A DNA stretch of 6,097 bases from JBFELO01 sp041552055 (GTDB lineage: Bacteria; Acidobacteriota; Thermoanaerobaculia; Thermoanaerobaculales; Sulfomarinibacteraceae): positions 1-6,097 of the forward strand of contig JBFELO010000217.1 of the NCBI GenBank assembly GCA_041552055.1, read 5' to 3'. Under the pieces are notes generated by a model. That model saw nothing but the letters and a program-made list of their open reading frames with translations. It ran no database searches and was not told the DNA's origin. Below, piece by piece: positions 5,918 through 6,097 of the stretch. Position numbers and translations under genes: made by a program. How positions within the stretch are numbered: the stretch's first letter is position 1; each line of letters begins with the position of its first letter.

Positions 5918-6097
5918 GAAGCTGCCTCCTGGGCCGCTTCCACGAGCACCCCCTTGTCGAGGTGAAGGACGGCGGCTGCGCGCTCCGCCGCGCGCGGGTC
6001 GTGGGTCACCATGAGGACGGTCTTGCCGTGGTCGGACACCAGTGCCGCCAGGAGGTCCAGGATCTCGTCGCCGGAAATGCGGTCGAGGTCACCGGTC
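5914..6097 (-). CDS. ABC transporter ATP-binding protein, C-terminal part (cut by window edge)
   Basis: The last 60 residues of an ATPase that runs off the right edge of the window. The frame begins TGDLDRISGDEILDLLAA, the end of a Walker B/D-loop segment (usually DEPTGxLD in the MacB/LolD class). The next 20 or so residues include VLMVTHDPRAAERA, where the His codon at 6001-6003 is the H-loop switch histidine. The tail is LHLDKGVLVEAAQEAAS, then TGA at 5914-5916. Walker A, Q-loop and signature motifs are outside the window. The stop overlaps the first permease's GTG by four bases as GTGA, so this is the energy subunit for the two permeases downstream. In this class a membrane-fusion (HlyD-like) gene often lies further upstream, which cannot be checked here. 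Confidence 0.92.
   Translation of the reverse strand, partial: TGDLDRISGDEILDLLAALVSDHGKTVLMVTHDPRAAERAAAVLHLDKGVLVEAAQEAAS

Noticed and set aside
5177..5965. A 262-codon open frame on the + strand across the first permease and ATPase end
   Set aside because: It is antisense to two genes with conserved motifs, and its own translation shows no family features.

Overview
The window is a GC-rich bacterial segment. It holds one complete outer-membrane receptor gene on the + strand and, facing it, the 3' part of an ABC-transporter operon on the - strand. A 610-base convergent intergenic region packed with short repeats separates them. The receptor starts with a secretion signal and a carboxypeptidase-regulatory-like (CarboxypepD_reg) domain reading GTVVDPDGAVLPGVTV, and is followed by a TonB-receptor plug and barrel. 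This layout is very common in Acidobacteriota, for example Vicinamibacteria- or Thermoanaerobaculia-like lineages. That assignment is inferred from family resemblance and GC content; there is no marker gene here.

Layout. Bases 1-227 are noncoding: a block of five heptamer repeats (36-70), a weak inverted repeat (79-111), a plausible sigma-70-type promoter (128-156) and a Shine-Dalgarno site. Bases 228-2993 encode the TonB-dependent receptor-like protein. Bases 2994-3603 hold no convincing gene. They contain a REP- or MITE-like module of inverted repeats (about 3040-3246), a continuous run of nine 7-base units (3282-3344), a second 7-base block (3392-3433), an inverted array of about 10-base TCTGTG units (3454-3518), a TGAACCT pair (3541-3561) and a last 7-base block (3575-3602) that stops one base short of the transporter stop codon. 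Bases 3604-6097 (- strand) carry, in transcription order, the C-terminal 60 residues of an ABC ATPase and two FtsX/MacB-type permeases.

The three transporter genes are tightly coupled. The ATPase stop overlaps the first permease start (GTGA), and one base separates the two permeases. The expected product is a MacB/LolCDE-like complex: one ATPase driving a heteromeric permease pair, probably for export or extraction of a substrate at the inner membrane. The substrate cannot be read from the sequence. The receptor acts at the outer membrane; its convergent position gives no reason to assume a functional link to the transporter.

I see no clear new protein system. The part that ordinary annotation leaves unexplained is the noncoding DNA: several repeat families sharing a 7-base unit, some merging into each other in one register, next to a REP/MITE-like palindromic module.
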